From contig WPIO01000052.1 of the NCBI GenBank assembly GCA_009760855.2, forward strand, positions 308,001 through 372,000: a DNA stretch of 64,000 nt. The letters are read 5' to 3'. The notes beneath the pieces are model-generated. The model was not told the DNA's origin. It did not search any database and saw only the letters and a program-made list of their open reading frames with translations. The DNA comes from Cristatella mucedo (taxonomy: Eukaryota; Bryozoa; Phylactolaemata; Cristatellidae). A program made the translations under genes and the position numbers. Shown piece by piece: positions 46,131 to 56,950 of the stretch (position 1 is the first letter of the stretch; every line of letters begins with the position of its first letter).

Positions 46131-46565
46131 TTGCCCTTCATGTACAGGGGCAGAAGAGCATTTATCACCCAGCTTGCTGCAGGCAGTGAAGGGTTGTCTG
46201 CTGCAGGACTGAAATTCGCGATCGGGATCTACAAGTGTAAGCAACTTACGCCTAGGCTCCGACCAGAAGTAAAACCATTAAATGCTAAGACAGCCAGCAG
46301 AACAGGAAAGCCATCTACTGAGACTTGTCGTAAGCAAGTGATCACCTAGGGTAAGCCTCTGGTACTTACGAACATCACCAATTATTAAACTTTGGTTATT
46401 CATACCTGGCCATGCCTGACTCCTAATTTTGATCCAGAGCCTAGTGTGTAGTTAATGGCCAGAAATCTTCTTGGGCAAGCATTCTAAATCAGAATAGTTC
46501 AGTTTTTTCGCTGTGGCAATAAAGTAGAGTGGTGCGGCTTTGTCTGTCCATGCACAGTTATAAGT
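46131..46565. other. Intergenic, nothing recognised
   Basis: No repeat or gene seen. Confidence 0.4.
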
Positions 46566-46566
46566 G

Positions 46567-46866
46567 CTGTGTCCTTAGGGCGAAACACAGCTACGAAATA
46601 TAAATCTGAAAGTTGTCAGTTTTAATGAGGAGCAGAGCGCCAAGCGGTAGCTCCTGAGAGCGTGCATCTCTGTTTCGTAGGGCGGCCGACCTATATACCA
46701 TGTATACGGTAGTGGGTGAGCCCAATGGGCGGGCCCAGTGCTGATGGACTGGTAGTGGTAAACTAAAGGGGCTGGCTGAATGGCCAGCCCACGAGGTTGG
46801 CCAGTTCGGGCCAAGCCCAAAAGCTTCGTCAGACACCGAACGTTTCTGTATGGTATGTGGCATCAC
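46567..46866 (-). repeat. LTR-like block, possible solo LTR
   Basis: A roughly 300-bp GC-rich block begins TGTGTCC and ends ATCACA, so it has TGT...ACA termini. A TATA-like GGTATATAGG is present on the - strand. I found no clear flanking duplication. Confidence 0.35.
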
Positions 46867-46904
46867 AACGATTAGAGTCTAATTATCTGGACTTTGATGT
46901 CCTG

Positions 46905-47050
46905 GAGGTGAGTTATCTCTCTTCCTAACAAGGTCTCGGGTTCGAATCATGCAGTGTGTGATCCTACGTTGCCTACGGCAAGTGGTGGTAATAGCCGTGA
47001 ATGTGCTTCTACCGCCATAAAAATGAGGCGGTTAAATCGGTTAATATTGT
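46905..47050 (+). repeat. SINE1, degraded
   Basis: B-box-like GGGTTCGAATC and the GTGGTGGTAATAGCCGTGAA body are visible. The head is damaged. Confidence 0.7.
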
Positions 47051-47599
47051 TGACGACAGTCTCCCTTTTAGTGACTCTATTTTATAATGGTCGTGATCTT
47101 AAGGCAATCACAAACCTTAGTCACGGATAATCCAATACGAATATCTGGACTCTTAAAGAAATTTTTTATTTGCGACTCGAACCCAATGAATTGTTAAGTG
47201 AACGGGTCTCGTTGCCTAGACTTCGGGTGAGGCTTTAAAAATTAGATGCCATTGAACGACCTATGCAGATTCCCGTATGGCTGTGCCATCAGGCACTCCA
47301 GTTTGTACTGCAGAGGTACTTGTGTACGGCCTCCTTTAGTGCGGGATTACTAACCTTTATCATTTTTTCCTATTATCGTATATTTATACCTAACTCCACC
47401 CTTTCTCCTGCTTTGACCTATTGACTAATTGAATAGGCATTTTTTCCGAGGGCGTTTGCAGTAGTTGAGGCCTGTCGAGAGTCGTATTTTGACCTCGCCC
47501 TAAGTCGGAAGTAGGGAGTCTCACTTAAGGCGCGAGTCGGGGTAAGGAATGTGCCCGAAGGGACGTGCACACTCACAGCTAACTCGCTACTTGCTGATC
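47051..47599. other. Intergenic, nothing recognised
   Basis: No repeat or gene seen. Confidence 0.4.
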
Positions 47600-47990
47600 T
47601 GCTGGCCTGTGCGATCAGGCGCTTACAACTAGTCCCACATTCTGCAGCCAGGCTTGTCAGCCGCGAGCGACAGAGCTGTCACATTACACCACTTCTGGTT
47701 GACCTGCACAGGCTCCCAATTAAGTAGTGCTCCGACTTCAAGGTTCTGTATCTCACCTTTAGGTCTCCCGATTCTCTAGATCCACCCTACCAATTAGAAC
47801 TACTCCCTTACCAGACTAGGCTTTGCACCGCTTATGCCTCGAACCAACCTCAATTCCTTTTGAGACGGTGCCCATGACAACTGCATGTCAAAACAAACCT
47901 TTCAAACAGTTTCCCTACAGCATGTAAAAATACTAAAGGGATCGAGTTCTCTGAGGCGGCTATACAAATATATTGTTATTATTGTTATTA
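47600..47990 (+). repeat. LINE-A, 5'-truncated, with deletion
   Basis: The RT C-terminal end (equivalent to the RLVSRERQSCHIT region) runs into the tail GGGATCGAGTTCTCTGAGGC and ATT repeats. Most of the 3' UTR is missing. Confidence 0.75.
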
Positions 47991-48460
47991 ATATTACTAT
48001 CTGAGCGTCCCTATGGGTCGATTCCAAAAGATTGCTTTGGTCCGTTGCCTTCTTATGCCTGAAGTAATACCGCAGGTAATGCCGCTAGGTGGCGTTCCGG
48101 CTCTCAGTAGTCACGTTTCAGCGTTCGCTCGATCTCCGTGCAAGGTCAAATGCTTTGACTAATTGACCTGTTTTGACCTATCGTATACTAAGCATTTGAC
48201 GTAAAGTGGCATAAGATAGTACATATGCAAGTCTGTATAAGATAGACGCACTATACTTGTGTATGGTCTGAGGCGGCGTCACTTTTCACTTTCTGCATTG
48301 CAATCCCTTAAGATTGCAGATACATGGAAGAAATGTGTGAATGAAATGGTGAATGGCATCTGAGAAATTACGTGTGTACTCTCATCATCTTGCATAGGTG
48401 ACTGTGACTTAGCTAGGAAATCATCTGGCTTAAGTCATTTAAGTTATCGGCAGTTACTAC
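47991..48460. other. Intergenic, nothing recognised
   Basis: No repeat or gene seen. Confidence 0.4.
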
Positions 48461-49494
48461 TGTAACGCCCAAGGCTCGGCGGAGTAGGCTTGACCTGCCG
48501 CTTACCTAGCGGCGTAGCCTAGCGCCTAATGCAGTTCGGTGCGCGCCTTCGCCCAATAAGCTGGCCGCCACGAAATGAGCGTTTCTGGCGCTAACCTGCT
48601 TACCATTACTAAAAGGGGCCGTGAGTCCGCGGCGTTAATTGGAAAACGAGACACATAAATTGGGGATTTTACTGAGCTTTATTCGCAAGCTCACAAAGTC
48701 GCTGCGCGTCTAGCTCAGTTTTATCTCCACACTCCTCACATGCTCTCGACAGCGAAAGCACTCTTGCGGAGGAAACACGTCTCCACACTAAGGCTACTTA
48801 CCTCTATAATGGAGAACGACCCAAATAGACAAAACCCGAACCGGAGCCTACACCCTAACCGGAGAACTAGGACTACCACACGCCAACTATGTCTAGCTCG
48901 CACCAGCAAATCCTTATGCCGAGACTACGTGCTAGCGCGCACACGCAAAACACAAAAGAAACACAAATGCTAGCTCGGGCGCGATACGACCGTATTCGGC
49001 GGAGTCCATCGAATCCTCCCAGCGCTGTCTCGTCCTGTTCCGTCCATCGCCAGCGAGCAGCCCGCACTCCTCCCTCGCTTTCAGAGAAACCAGTCCGACG
49101 GCGTTGAATAGCGGAGCCGAACAAAAGACCAAAAAGGCCAAGAGAGAACGTCGCTCGACTCTTAAATACTTAGCTGAGACAATGGGGCAAGAGCTTAGTG
49201 GTATTGGGCCCGACACCATAGCCTATTACGGTAAGGAATTAATACCGTCCCCAGGCCACTGGAAGGGCACCTCTGTCCAGCTTTAATGGCGAATGGGTTC
49301 CAGATGATTCTTTTTTGAACAGAGTGAAGGCGGAGGTTGACAGGCCAGCCAACATCCATCAGCAGCTTCCGCGGGTATCGTACCAATTCTAAAGGCCGAG
49401 TCGCCACCGCTGGTCTCAGAGCTTCCTGGCTTGCTCTTAAGCTCTTGCTCTCTAACCGCACTGACGCTTCACTCTGGCTCACTGCTCCATGACA
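48461..49494 (-). repeat. LTR-like block, about 1 kb
   Basis: It begins TGTAACGCCC and ends CCATGACA, giving TGT...ACA termini. It is GC-rich, with an AATAAA signal on the - strand near 48682. This looks like a solo or orphan LTR. The flanks (CTAC / AAGG) do not match, so a target-site duplication is not supported. Open frames inside are not coding. Confidence 0.45.
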
Positions 49495-49577
49495 AAGGAG
49501 TTCTTGCCCGCAGCCGAACAGCTCTTGTTCGCGCTAAAATTCAGCCAAGGCCAGCAGGGCGCTACGCTACGATATTT

Positions 49578-50048
49578 TTTGTCTCTCACTTTTAGGTCAC
49601 TTTATTTTTCGGCTCCAGCCTTTCTCTCAGATCTATTCCTCCACCAGGCCAAGTATCGTACCACCCGCTTTTCGGAATCCAACAGTTTACCGATACCTCG
49701 TACAAACCTCAAATCCTTTGGAGACTGTGCATTTAGTTCGTATGCTCCCAAAACCTGGAACTCCCTCCCGACTTGCGTCAGAACATCACCTGTCTTGACC
49801 ACATTTAAAAAGAACTTAAAAACACACCTGTTTAGGACATTATTTAGTGGGTCACTGTGATTCATCTTTTATGTGCTTATGCGTGCTGACACTGTTCATG
49901 CTGCCACTAACATTCAATCGCGTTTTTCTCTTTGCAGCAAATGCTAAGCGCCTAGAAAGAGATTTGAGTCTTTTTCTAAGGGCGCTTTATCGAGTCTAAT
50001 TCTAAGGGCGCTTTATCGAGTGCATTATTATTATTATTATTATTATAT
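49578..50048 (+). repeat. LINE-A, 5'-truncated, at the viral edge
   Basis: An open RT C-terminal frame (49489-49860) carries YFSAPAFLSDLFLHQAKYRT and RTNLKSFGDCAFSSYAPKTW. The 3' UTR and tail follow, with a partly duplicated TAAGGGCGCTTTATCGAGT, then ATT repeats. The viral coding sequence starts immediately after the ATT run, so this LINE either interrupted or abuts the viral element. Confidence 0.9.
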
Positions 50049-50051
50049 TTT

Positions 50052-50764
50052 TTCCTGCAAAAGGGGGAATTCCTGAATGTTGTTCAAGGCATGAATGATA
50101 CACTGTGGTACAGAAGATTAATGCTTGATCAAGCGTTGGTTTCGATTAAAGTTCCTCGTGGTTAATATGATTCAATGAAAGCAACAAATACATCGAATAC
50201 TCTAGTTAGACTTCCGCCAAATCCTCAGAGTAGAAACAAAGACTTATACCAGCCTAGTCAGAAGTGTGGTACGGGAGTTAGGTTTGACGTTAATACGGAT
50301 GATCAAATGATAATGCAAGTTTTTGGAGATTATGTCTGTTTATTTGGGAGTAATGCTTCTGGAGTATCTGCTTCAATTGGTGACACCCTAAGCTTCAATT
50401 CTAATAAACAGGTTCCGTTTGATCAATCAATGGTTGGAGGAACGCCTTATGAAGCCATTGAGAAGGCTATATACTTCTCTAGCACTTACAAAGCATGGAA
50501 CAAGATGAGGTTTTCTGACAACAAAAGAGTGAAGTGGATTAGCAATGATTGCGTCAATCCCGAAATGAATGACGTTGATTACCGAAAGGATTTCTCAGGC
50601 AGTGTTCTTCGCTGTATATAATTGATATCGCTGATATAAACCTAGATGATAAGGTTGAAATACTTCTGTCAAACATTATGTTCTTGCCAAAAACAGGTAA
50701 CATAGAAGCAATAAGTAGTTTCAGTATTTGGCTGTCAGATCAAATGGCATTTCTGTTAATGTAG
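50052..50764 (+). pseudogene. Viral gene 1, unrecognised
   Basis: The frame opens directly out of the LINE-A ATT tail and runs to 50621, with one TAA at 50163. A frameshift near 50615 leads into a continuation ending at 50764. No start codon is seen, so the N-terminus may be cut off by the LINE. Visible text includes GMNDTLWYRRLMLDQALVSI and SASIGDTLSFNSNKQVPFDQ, a soluble mixed composition with no family I can name. Its place just ahead of the coiled-coil and capsid genes suggests a structural or morphogenesis role, by position only. Confidence 0.55.
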
Positions 50765-50813
50765 TGACTGATGTAATGGCCACCAAAGAAATATTGTACG
50801 ATAGTATAGAAGA

Positions 50814-51444
50814 ATGGGAAGCTATGCCAGAATCGGCCATGACAAGATTATAGGAGGAAAGTACGGCTCCGATGTTCTTGATAAGGTTAATGATGGCATT
50901 GGTAAAGTTGCTCCAAAATTCTTAGGGGTGACTAATCTTGGTGTAAACATTGCTAACAAAGGCATTGAAATGCATCAAGTACGTAAACTGATTGAGCTGC
51001 AAAGAAAGAAAGAAAAGCTTGATTAGGAGTACGAATTGAAACAAGGAGAACTTGATGACAAACTTGAGGAAGAGAAGCGAGGGAAAGAACTTGATTACGA
51101 GCTGGAGAAGCGTAAGAAAGAAGAAGACTGTGAGCTTAAAATAAAGGAAATGGATCTTGAGATCAAGCGCTTTATGCTTGAGAAGATGAAACCAAAGGAG
51201 AAGAGGAAAGCGAAAGTAGGTGAAGAAGAAGAATTAGACGATTAGTTAGAAACCTGATTCTCCTAAGGCATGCAAAGAAATTGAGAATTTCGTTAAAGAG
51301 AAATTCGTTAAGGAACCTGTGTTTGTCCCTGCGCCTGATCAGCGTGGAAGAACTGGTGGTTACGGAGGAGCAATAAAGAATCAGGTGCCGGCCTATACAT
51401 GCAAAGCAGAAAATAACTTGTGTACTATGTATAGAGAAGTATGA
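50814..51444 (+). pseudogene. Viral gene 2: Gly/hydrophobic N-terminus plus long coiled coil
   Basis: The N-terminal third has GVTNLGVNIANKGIEM and a Gly/Val-rich stretch that could contact membrane or capsid. It is followed by about 80 residues of Lys/Glu-rich coiled coil (LIELQRKKEKLD, ELEKRKKEEDCELKIK). A TAG at 51024 and a frameshift near 51245 break it. The shifted frame continues as a Pro/Gly-rich tail (FVPAPDQRGRTGGYGG) and stops at 51442-51444. That TGA overlaps the capsid start as ATGA, which indicates a compact viral transcription unit. Function is unknown; a minor virion or scaffold protein is a reasonable guess. Confidence 0.6.
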
Positions 51445-52946
51445 CTAGTGCTCCAATCGACACAATTCTAGAACTCAGTGACCAAGTCTGCCAAGGTTTC
51501 CAATCAGGAACCATCAATATCGCAAGTTCTACCAAACTAATGACATTGAGACCGATAACCTTGCTGACAGTCTTGTGACATTCACTGTACCAGGCGAGCA
51601 AGGTGTATGTTATGGGCTGTCTGATGGCTACCTGCTGCTAGAGAGGCAGCTGCAGGTGAAAACTGCGGCTAATGGAGTGTAAAGCGCACCTTTAAGGACT
51701 ATGGTGGTAGACTTAGTTAATAACGCAGGTTCTTGGCTGTTCAAGTGAATGAAAGTTCGCTTTGGTGCGGACGAGATTGAAAGCATTTCGTTTTCACAAG
51801 TACTGTCACAGTTTCTGCAATGATGGGTCTTCTAACATATCCTAGTCACTATAATAGAATAGAGGTGCCAGCAGCTGGATGGAAGAAAGACGAAGCTATT
51901 TCAATCGATGATATGTATACAGGAATTGAAAACTCTAGCAGCCCTGCTTCTTCTGGCACAACTGCCTCAGATATTGGTTTTGCTCACAAGAGAGGCCTTT
52001 ATAACAACCTTGTTGATACAAACGGAACTTAAAGCATTTCACTTCCTTTTCTCGGGTTGTCCGGCTTCTGCACAGATATGAATAGATTGGTTATTTAACA
52101 TTCTCTTTTCGCTTGAGCTATCAGGAACTGATGGTGAAGATAAGGATGCAATCATGACTGGAGCAAGTGGAGCAGCAAATGGCATGACAACACGAGGAGT
52201 TGCAGGAGCCGCAGCCGATGGAGCGGTGAATGCTTTTCAAGACTACGCTGTGTAAAATGAGAATAATGGCTCCTTGTTGTACTTCTGCAATCAGCATTGA
52301 AAGAGGATTAGCAGAGATCTCAAGTGAACGCGGAAAGAAGCTCCAACTGAACTACAGAGTAAGAAGATACGAAAATATATCAATGGCTAATATGAACCAA
52401 GTCTTAAAATTCACAAAGAATCTATCAGTCTAGAACATGATTGACAAAGTTAGATGGCTCACCGTTGCAGTACAAAACTATAACAAATATAACGACTACA
52501 CACAGAATCCTTGTACTTGCAATCATTGTAACATTACGAATGTTGTTGTGCTAGCAAATGGCTCTACTGAATATCCAGCTTTAGCTAGAATACTTATCCC
52601 AAAGACGGAAAGTGTTCAACAAAGTATCTAGACTTTCACCCAGTTCATGAAACAATTCCTGGGGCTGACTGAAGTTGCTGAGCCTGTAAGCGTTACTTAT
52701 CCTGAATGTCTGACTATGTACCCAATTCATGCAATTGACTTACAATAAAATGATCCGCCTCTGAGGAATACAACTAGACTTGATGTTACTATTGAGTTCA
52801 ATGAGCTTCCTCCTGCTGGAACAACTGCTATAGTTCATTACTTGACGATCTGTGAGAATACTGCCGAGTTGACTTCCAATGGCAATGGAAACAAGTTTAC
52901 TTACTAGAAAGGATCGCGGATTTGTGACAATACAGATACTGAATGA
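51441..52946 (+). pseudogene. Viral major capsid protein, double-jelly-roll type
   Basis: About 500 codons, a usual length for double-jelly-roll (DJR) capsid proteins. Order of recognisable blocks: an N-terminal RKFYQ segment (about 51520), LRTMVVDLVNNAGSWLF (about 51690-51740), LPFLGLSGFCTDMNR (about 52040-52085), YRVRRYENISMA (about 52355-52390), DKVRWLTVAVQNYN (about 52440-52480), NPCTCNHCNITNVVV then STEYP, LTMYPIHAIDL (about 52710-52742), and DVTIEFNELPPAGTTAIVHY. These match, from memory of the family, the DJR capsid of Polinton-like viruses and the related uncharacterised proteins integrated in invertebrate genomes. At least seven in-frame stops and about four frameshifts are present. 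It starts on the ATGA overlap with gene 2. The exact subfamily is uncertain. Confidence 0.7.
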
Positions 52947-52965
52947 AGTTTTTACATAGTGTATG

Positions 52966-53754
52966 ATGAAAAAGTTTGATTTTGTTCAAGGTTCGGAGGA
53001 ATGGAAGACGGCGATGAGTTTGAACATTCTGGGATCAGAAGTTTAGTCTGTGCATGGGGGCAGTAATGGTATTTGGTGATAAGTGATTTTGAAACAGATG
53101 TAAAGGCTTATCGAAAGCTAAAAATATATATTTTCACACAGCTCAGCAAAAAAATATTTCCGCCGATGCTATTTGGCTTAGTGTTTGAACCGATTGCTGC
53201 TAAGTTCTTGGAGATTAAATTTAATACTAAGCTTGAAAGCGAAAATGATTGCTTTAGTAGCGACGTGGTTGACAGATATTTGCCTGATCGAATAGTTAGA
53301 GGTTATACTTTGGTAGAGATTAAATATTTGTGTAGCAGAGAAATAAAGGATGAAATAATTCCGAAACAGTATAATTTCAGTTTTTGCTTGGTTTACATTC
53401 GTTAGGATTAAGTGAGTGCCTTTACTGTGAATTTGAAATAATGGTGCCCGGATCGAACTGTGAAGATGTACCTGAAGATTTTGTTTCGGCTGGAAATGTA
53501 AGAATTCCTACAGGGACAGAAATCGACATACCGGTGAGATGCCCATTGTTTGTGTATCTGCTTAAGGACGAGAGGTATTATGATTTTGAGCCTGACTTGA
53601 TTAGCAAGTATGGTAGATTCAATAACAAAGTTAATCCTGAGTTTGATATCAAGTATTATACCATGAGAACCCGCAAGAAGTAGTGGAAGAAGAAGATGCT
53701 GGTAGATTTTCAAGAATTGTTCCAATAGTTAGAGAAGTGCTTAATAAATCTTAA
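52966..53754 (+). pseudogene. Viral YqaJ/lambda-exonuclease-type recombinase
   Basis: This is a predicted 5'-3' DNA exonuclease of the PD-(D/E)XK fold, used with single-strand annealing in viral recombination. The N-terminus has the family's FVQGSEEWKTA motif and ILGSEV. The mid-region has MLFGLVFEPIAAKFLE (the G..xE..A motif). The catalytic block is LPDRIVRGYTLVEIK (Asp and Glu-x-Lys). After the active site come the Tyr/Gln-type strand and LGLHSLGLSECLYCEFEI. It is about 260 codons, near the usual size. It has a TAG at about 53044 and frameshifts near 53070, 53383 and 53685. It starts 20 bp after the capsid gene and 24 bp before the fibre gene. Confidence 0.75.
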
Positions 53755-53777
53755 GTTTTTAATAGCCAAGTATATAG

Positions 53778-54627
53778 ATGAGTGGCGAAGTAGATCTTAG
53801 TGCTTACGTTAAGAAATTCAATGGTTATTTGATGTAAGATCTTTCCGCAAATGGAAATAGGGTGACGAATCTTGCTTATCCAGTTAATCCAAGTGATGCA
53901 GTTACAAAATCTTATGCTGATGCCATTTTTTTGTAAAGGGAAACAGGTCAATTGATTTCGAAGGTGTGACTGCTGCTAATGTGGCAGCTTGAGTAAATCC
54001 TACAGACGCTGTTAAATGTCTCCCAAATTACCAATTAGGTCAGTAAATCGGGAGATACAATGACTGGAGATTTGAATATGAATGGCTTTGCTATTACTTC
54101 TGATTATTGTAAATCGGGCGCTACTTCTCCTACTGTTCTTTCTGATGACTTTTGCATTACTCATGGCGGAATGAAACGAGATGTTGTGATGTACGGTAGT
54201 CCTGCGAAAACAACGCTAAGCAAGGAAAATAATTAATGTTGCTGATCCTGTTAATCCTGGTGAGGCAGCGACGAAAAGCTATGCTGAAAAAACAGTATAA
54301 AATCTAACAGAAGTGATACAAGTATCATTTAATCCGAGGTCTATGAATTCAATTATAAAGACTTCTGCTAATTATTCATGGACCAGGAACTCCGCCACTA
54401 ATAATGCTTAGCCTGATGGTTGTCGGGAATTTTAATTGTGTATATCTGCCTCCAAGCACAGACAGTACTGTTGTTTCAGGAGAGGTGCGTGTAATAAACA
54501 CTGTAAGCACAGGAGCGGATTTATAAAGTATTACGCATTTTTCAACAAAATACCTACTGAGTATTACTTTGTTGATAGTCTTGGCAATCTTAGAGTAAAT
54601 TTCTTGGTCAGCTATGTATTCAGATGA
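53778..54627 (+). pseudogene. Viral fibre-like protein 1 (phage tail-fibre-type repeats)
   Basis: It begins MSGEVDLSAYVKKFNGY and then shows a repeat whose best copy is NRVTNLAYPVNPSDAVTKSY. Further copies are VNPTDAV, SKSGDTMTGDLNMNG and NVADPVNPGEAATKSYAE. This GDLxxxGNxVxNLxxPVxxxDAVTKxYAD pattern is typical of trimeric phage tail fibres. The C-terminal third (about 54430-54625) lacks repeats and would be the head domain. In-frame stops (about 53835, 53934, 54034, 54297, 54408) and several frameshifts make it a pseudogene. Receptor binding is inferred from the repeat type. Confidence 0.65.
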
Positions 54628-54639
54628 ATAATAGAGATG

Positions 54640-55050
54640 AATTAGTAATACTACTAATTCCTTTAGCTTTGTTGCTTTGTGCTTCCCGCTGAGAAGTGGA
54701 AAAGATTTTGCAATGAGTGATATTTTTCATGATCCGCACATCGATGATGGTGATAGATTTCTGAGCACCTTTTTATAGTGCTTCTTGGCAAGGTAAGAAA
54801 TCCTCGTTTGTTTTGATTTAGTAAACTGATTCGTTGCATAATGATAATCTTCGTAGATAATGATTGTATTGTTACGCAAGATGTCTAAGTCAAATTCTGT
54901 TTCAGTTGAATCGAGATCGCATTAATCATAACGCAATTCATCTTTTAGCTTCGGTCTTTGCTTTACTTTTTACACTTCGGATGATCGATTTCCAGGTATT
55001 TATTTTCTGATAAAGTCTGTGAACAAACTTTGCAAAATATTTCCGTTCTC
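54640..55050 (-). pseudogene. Viral gene, unrecognised, - strand
   Basis: The - strand frame carries STETEFDLDILRNNTIIIYE, then YHYATNQFTKSKQTRISYLA and the basic KKHYKKVLRNLS. At least three TAA and one TGA interrupt it. The acidic first half and lysine-rich second half are visible, but no family is recognised. Confidence 0.4.
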
Positions 55051-55099
55051 TATGGAATGTCATTCTTAACTTTAAAAGAGAGGAAAAAAGAAGTTAAGT

Positions 55100-55521
55100 A
55101 TGATGCGGATTCAGATATAAGCCAGGTATTCAAACTTTTTGAGTGGCATCTATTCTATCTGCTGATTTAAGGAGATCATTGAATTCTTCTGTAGTTATGA
55201 CATCATCTGATAAACCTTTGAGATAAACTTTGCATTTGCTTCTAGAGTTGCTCTCTTGCGTTTATCGATTTCAGCAAGGACGCCATCAACTGATGGCAAT
55301 ATTGTTGCTCCTGCTGCGAAAGCTGGAACAACGTTAGATAACTCGGGAACAAAACGAATATATGTACTAGTAATCGCTACTCCTAATGATATGACGACAT
55401 TTACAAACTTCAGAGCATATCTTGGCTTCGTTAAATTCATTAGGCACAACCTTACTATGACATTGTATTGCATAACTTCTTTATCCCTTCGGTTGACATA
55501 CTTCTCGCGAAGGTCGTACAT
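55100..55521 (-). pseudogene. Viral small membrane protein
   Basis: A 108-codon frame opens at ATG 55521. It has a basic N-terminus (LREKYVNRRDKE), a hydrophobic helix at about residues 38-58 (FVNVVISLGVAITSTYIRFV) and a second apolar Ala/Gly segment at about residues 65-80. The tail is charged (DKRKRATLEANAKF). After the TAA at 55195 the same frame stays plausible to about 55100 with one more stop. This fits a one- or two-pass virion or host-membrane protein; the family is unknown. Confidence 0.5.
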
Positions 55522-55654
55522 CTTTGCTATATTTAAGTTAACTTAAAGATTTATTTAGCCTCCTTTCACAAACTGTTTTAATCCGTTTCAAGAAAGTATT
55601 CATACGCTCGCCACGTGAACGTAAATTTAAAATAAATGTTGCTTTCCCTAAATC

Positions 55655-56567
55655 TGTACTGGGGCAGCTCTCAGGCTAGCCGCGATACTAGCCCTTACCT
55701 TGGTGGGTCTGATTAGGGTACCTAGAGCAAACCGTAGCGGGCGGACTAGCCAAGTAGAATTGGGTAGGGGACACATTAGTTAACCGGGAGCAGAGCCAGG
55801 TGTCAGTCCGACAACGAGATTCATTCAGGTTAGAATGAAGCTTCGGTCAGACAACGAGCGGTCAGGATGTGGACTGACTACTGTACTCCATTAGACACAG
55901 AGCGAAAGGATGGCAAGCTGGCGCCGGAGTCATCTAATAAATTACAGGCGGAAGGGAAAAGGCCGAGGACGGACCCCAAGAGCTGGGGTCCGACAGAGTA
56001 GCAGCTACACTCAAGGTCAAGAGGGCAGAGAGAGAGAGGGCATAAACGAGACGACTGACAGAGCTCGGGGCTGCAGCTTTGGTAATCGATCAGAGACTAC
56101 GCCTCGAGAGCACGAGAGTCGAACCTACGGCGACGAACAGGTAAGTGCAACTTAGACTACGCGGTTGTATTCTGTCGGCTACTCGGTTAGCTGCCCATAT
56201 CTTGAGGTGCTGTAGCGGTCCGTCTTCGGAGTCGGGACCATTGCTGGTGACGCAGGCGTGCGGCGGCTTGTTGTACTCGGGCTTCGGGAGTTCTCATGCA
56301 GTTAACTCCGCCGGTCCGGTGCGCGCCGCGTAAGCGCGTAGGATAGTTTATTATACTCGGGCTTCGGGAGTTCGCACAGTTAATTCCGTCGGTCCGGTGC
56401 GCGCCGAGTAAAGCGCTTGCGCCGGCGCGTAACCACTACTAACAGGCCCACAATAAACTGTTGCTTTCGGCACCCAGTTGCTGCCGCTTGTGTTTTCAAC
56501 GCTCTGCACTGCTGCACTACACCGTCCACCGGTAGAGAGCCGGGGGACGAGCAACTGTGTGGTTACA
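55655..56567 (+). mobile_element. Solo LTR with target-site duplication
   Basis: It begins TGTACTGG and ends GGTTACA (TG...CA). It is flanked on both sides by AATC (55651-55654 and 56568-56571), a 4-bp duplication typical of Ty3/gypsy-type integration. An AATAAA signal is at about 56454. It is GC-richer than the AT-rich viral DNA it split. No internal retroelement sequence is present, so it is a solo LTR formed by LTR-LTR recombination. Confidence 0.8.
56271..56420. repeat. 80-bp tandem duplication inside the LTR
   Basis: Two imperfect copies at 56271-56350 and 56351-56420 share ACTCGGGCTTCGGGAGTTC and GGTCCGGTGCGCGCCG. Confidence 0.85.
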
Positions 56568-56633
56568 AATCTATATTAAATGTTTGATCATCAGTAAGCT
56601 AAAATCCTTCGGGTTGTTCAGTCACAAGTTCTG

Positions 56634-56948
56634 TTATTTGATGCATAAAAATAATTTAGGGTCTGGATTAATACTGAGCAAGATAGAAGAAGCCAAATGA
56701 ATCTCTACTCCGTGAGCATTAAGCCTAAAATGAGCAGTTGCTCACCTAAGGGTAGGTATTACACTAAAGCCACTAACAATATTAGCATCGAATTTGTCTT
56801 TTAATAAATCTCTTACAAATAAACAAGAAACTAGACAAGCACCATAAACTTTTCTTGCAGAAAATTCTGCCTCAATTACGCTCACAATATGCCTAATCTC
56901 AGTATGACCTTCTACTGATAAGGAGTTTCCCTTCCCGGTACTGATCAT
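56634..56948 (-). pseudogene. Viral protein with possible papain/transglutaminase-like core, partial
   Basis: The N-terminal end is cut by the SINE2 insertion at about 56950. Reading on the - strand: EFSARKVYGACLVSCLFVRD, then DKFDANIVSGFSVI, then after an in-frame TGA (56742) ATAHFRLNAHGVEIH and ILLSINPDPK. A GxC before a helix, followed by a strand with His and then a polar turn, resembles the Cys-His order of transglutaminase-like or papain-fold enzymes. This is pattern recognition only; the third catalytic residue is not certain and other folds are possible. Confidence 0.4.
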
Positions 56949-56950
56949 TT

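Noticed and set aside
48740-49286. Several overlapping open frames in GC-rich DNA.
   Set aside because: They lie inside an LTR-like block and are open on both strands because of base composition, with no protein motif.
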